Shown here piece by piece: positions 62,044 through 64,000 of a stretch of 64,000 bases of DNA (the stretch's first letter is position 1; every line of letters begins with the position of its first letter). Under the pieces are notes generated by a model that saw only the letters and a list, made by a program, of their open reading frames with translations, ran no database searches and had not been told where the DNA came from. Source of the DNA: Theristus sp. LFF4_11 (lineage: Eukaryota; Nematoda; Chromadorea; Monhysterida; Xyalidae); assembly GCA_030248135.1 (NCBI GenBank), contig JASANC010001692.1, positions 56,726 through 120,725 of the forward strand, written 5' to 3'. The position numbers and the translations under genes were made by a program.

Positions 62044-64000
62044 GTAAGTTCGAGACGTTTTCGATGGTCTCTCAGTTTCTTTTTATAAATTAATATAGAC
62101 TTAGTCATCGTTTTTTGGTCGTGTTCAACTTTAGCTGACTTGAAGATCATTCGATTAGTCAAGTGCAGCTTATGTTTGAGTTCGGTGTATGGTTATAAAT
62201 GTTCAAGATTGATTGCTTTTGCTTTAGTTTGTTGTTGGGGTTGGTTGGATTGTTTCTTTTTTTTTCATTGCGAAGTTGTAGCCTGATCATAATGCACCTG
62301 CGAATTGTGTCGCCATGATGCATCAACTGAAAATTTGCGCAGTTCTTGCGTGCGTGCGTGTGTTTTGCGCGCGAAAAACTAAAGTGACCGCTCCGGTTAA
62401 ACTTTAATTAGAAATTCTGCACTTTTTTCCTACCGTATTCGTTTCATTAACGTGCCGGCTGCTCAAACTGCAGCAGTGCACGTTCAAAAAACGAAAACCA
62501 CAGACTTTACGACGGCCATGAAAGATGAAAGTATTCGCGAGAAACTATTTTTAATGAATGAGTATGAGACGAAATGTAATGAAGAAAAAAACGGTCGTTG
62601 CAAGTCGCACAACCAAAGATATGGAAAATAGCGCGCTGTCGAAACTGATCAACGCCAATTAATCAACAGGTTCATGAGCGGTGTTTGCGCGTGTTTCTTT
62701 AGACAGTTGATGCTACCATGTTCCCGACTTTTGACTGTTTTCTTGCGTCTCCGTTCCGAAAGCTGTCACCATGAATCAGATTATCGTTCGGGGAATTGTC
62801 GCGCTAGCTTTTGTCTATGGCCAACTTTAGTTGTGCTTCGGTGTTGTTGTTGACCACCCAAAAAGCGTGGCAGAATCAAGAGCCAATTTCTCATCTTTGT
62901 TGCAACAGCTTGTGTGTGTGTGGTGTGGACTGTGGGTGGCGTGGTGGCAGGTGACTGATGGTCGGTTGTTCAAAAGTCAATTGACAGATTTTTTCGTCGC
63001 TCGGGTGTTTGTTCGTTCGTTCTTGCATTCGTTTGGTTCACTTTGCATCGCTCCTTCTTGTGGCATGATGGCATATTGTTTCCTTCTATGGCGGTGCGTT
63101 CGTTCTGGTCTGACTGATCGGATTTCGATAAAGTTCATTCATTCTTTTCCACCGACCACCGCACCATGTTGTGCTGAAGAAATACGGTTTTTTTTCACGT
63201 CGTTTGTAAAATGTCACGTTTTTCAAAGTGTGTGTGTGTGTTGCTTTTGTTGTTGTCATTGTGCGTGTTGTAATGTTTTGAGTATTTTTTGATTGAAATC
63301 GCTTCACGCCGTGTGGTGATCGGGCGGTTGATTTTTTTTTCACTGCTTGGGCTGAGTGGTGCAGCTGCCCTTTTTTCCCATACACGACGACGATGTTTTC
63401 TTGCCGTTTAGTGTTTCGTTTTGCTAATGAATGAAAATGTCACGAAAAAACGGCACGATTTGATTGAAGCTAATCGGAACTTTTTCTGACGCGCCTGGGA
63501 ATGTTACACTGAAAGATCTTTTGTTGTGGTACTTGTTTTCGTTATCATTTCTTTTTCATTTAGCAGTCTACTGGGGCGAGGTAGCTAGGATTCTTGAGGG
63601 AGTTGACCTTGCCTTGCCCGTTTTTGGGAACTTTCGTTTTCTTGCCCCGGAACAAAAATTAGTCGCCCCATCGTAATTGGAGTTTCATTTTCGTTCGTGA
63701 TTCGCTGCAACTGATTGCTGTATATTCGCAATTTGTTGCTGTCGATTGAGTGAGTGAGTCGTGCATTTTTTTATCTCTGGTCGTGATCTCAATGCTACTG
63801 AACCGAATCGAGAAAGCAGATAAAAATTGGTTTGACATGTAGGTTTTCCACTCGCGTAGTGTGTTTTGTTGTGGTGGAGAGCGGAGACTCGCGAAATGTT
63901 GCATGTTGCATGTATGTTTTCGATTGTTGAATGGCTGCCAACGTTTCACATGATGTCATCGATTCGTTCTTTTTCCTGTTTCTCGGTTTTCCTTTCGTTG
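62044..64000 (+). other. Probable large intron at the right edge
   Basis: Begins with GTAAGT after the EGF exon. No acceptor plus Cys-rich exon was recognised to the end of the window. The open frames here (e.g. 62831-63292) are Cys/Phe-rich translations of GT-rich sequence, with a short GTGTGTGTG stretch near 63230. Confidence 0.45.

Overview
The window is eukaryotic nuclear DNA from an invertebrate animal. Protein-coding genes are broken into small exons with GT-AG (twice GC-AG) introns, the DNA is AT-rich, and intergenic and intronic DNA is packed with short non-autonomous transposons. A nematode-like or other small ecdysozoan source is a guess only; no species can be named from the sequence.

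Four genes can be built exon by exon, and a fifth begins near the right edge. (1) 8,977-27,593, plus strand: an orthologue of RAPGEF1/C3G, the Crk-bound exchange factor for Rap1. It has at least 16 exons: an N-terminal conserved helical region, four Crk-type SH3 ligands, then RasGEF_N and CDC25 catalytic domains. A pure run of 57 CAA codons lies at the start of the recovered model; the true first exon was not found. (2, 3) 39,078-32,549 and 31,694-28,200, minus strand: two tandem paralogues of an oxalate/formate-antiporter-like MFS transporter, with shared intron positions and phases. (4) 49,374-54,707, plus strand: a RING plus B-box TRIM-like E3 ligase with a charged C-terminal tail. (5) 61,790-62,043, plus strand: signal-peptide exon and first EGF-like exon of a secreted protein that runs off the window.

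The remaining sequence is mostly mobile DNA. A 5'-truncated LINE of CR1-like type lies at 58.2-59.5 kb (minus). Two hAT-like non-autonomous families with exact 8-bp target duplications form a nested block at 45.6-48.4 kb. Several TA-flanked MITE families, a palindromic 90-bp family in six copies, tRNA-derived SINEs, a 149-bp tandem array, a perfect 144-bp inverted repeat, and a minisatellite foldback carrying telomere-like TTAGGN units are also present.

No prokaryotic, CRISPR or viral system was seen. The most novel material is the set of undescribed mobile-element families, whose boundaries are defined here by target-site duplications, and the way they are nested.
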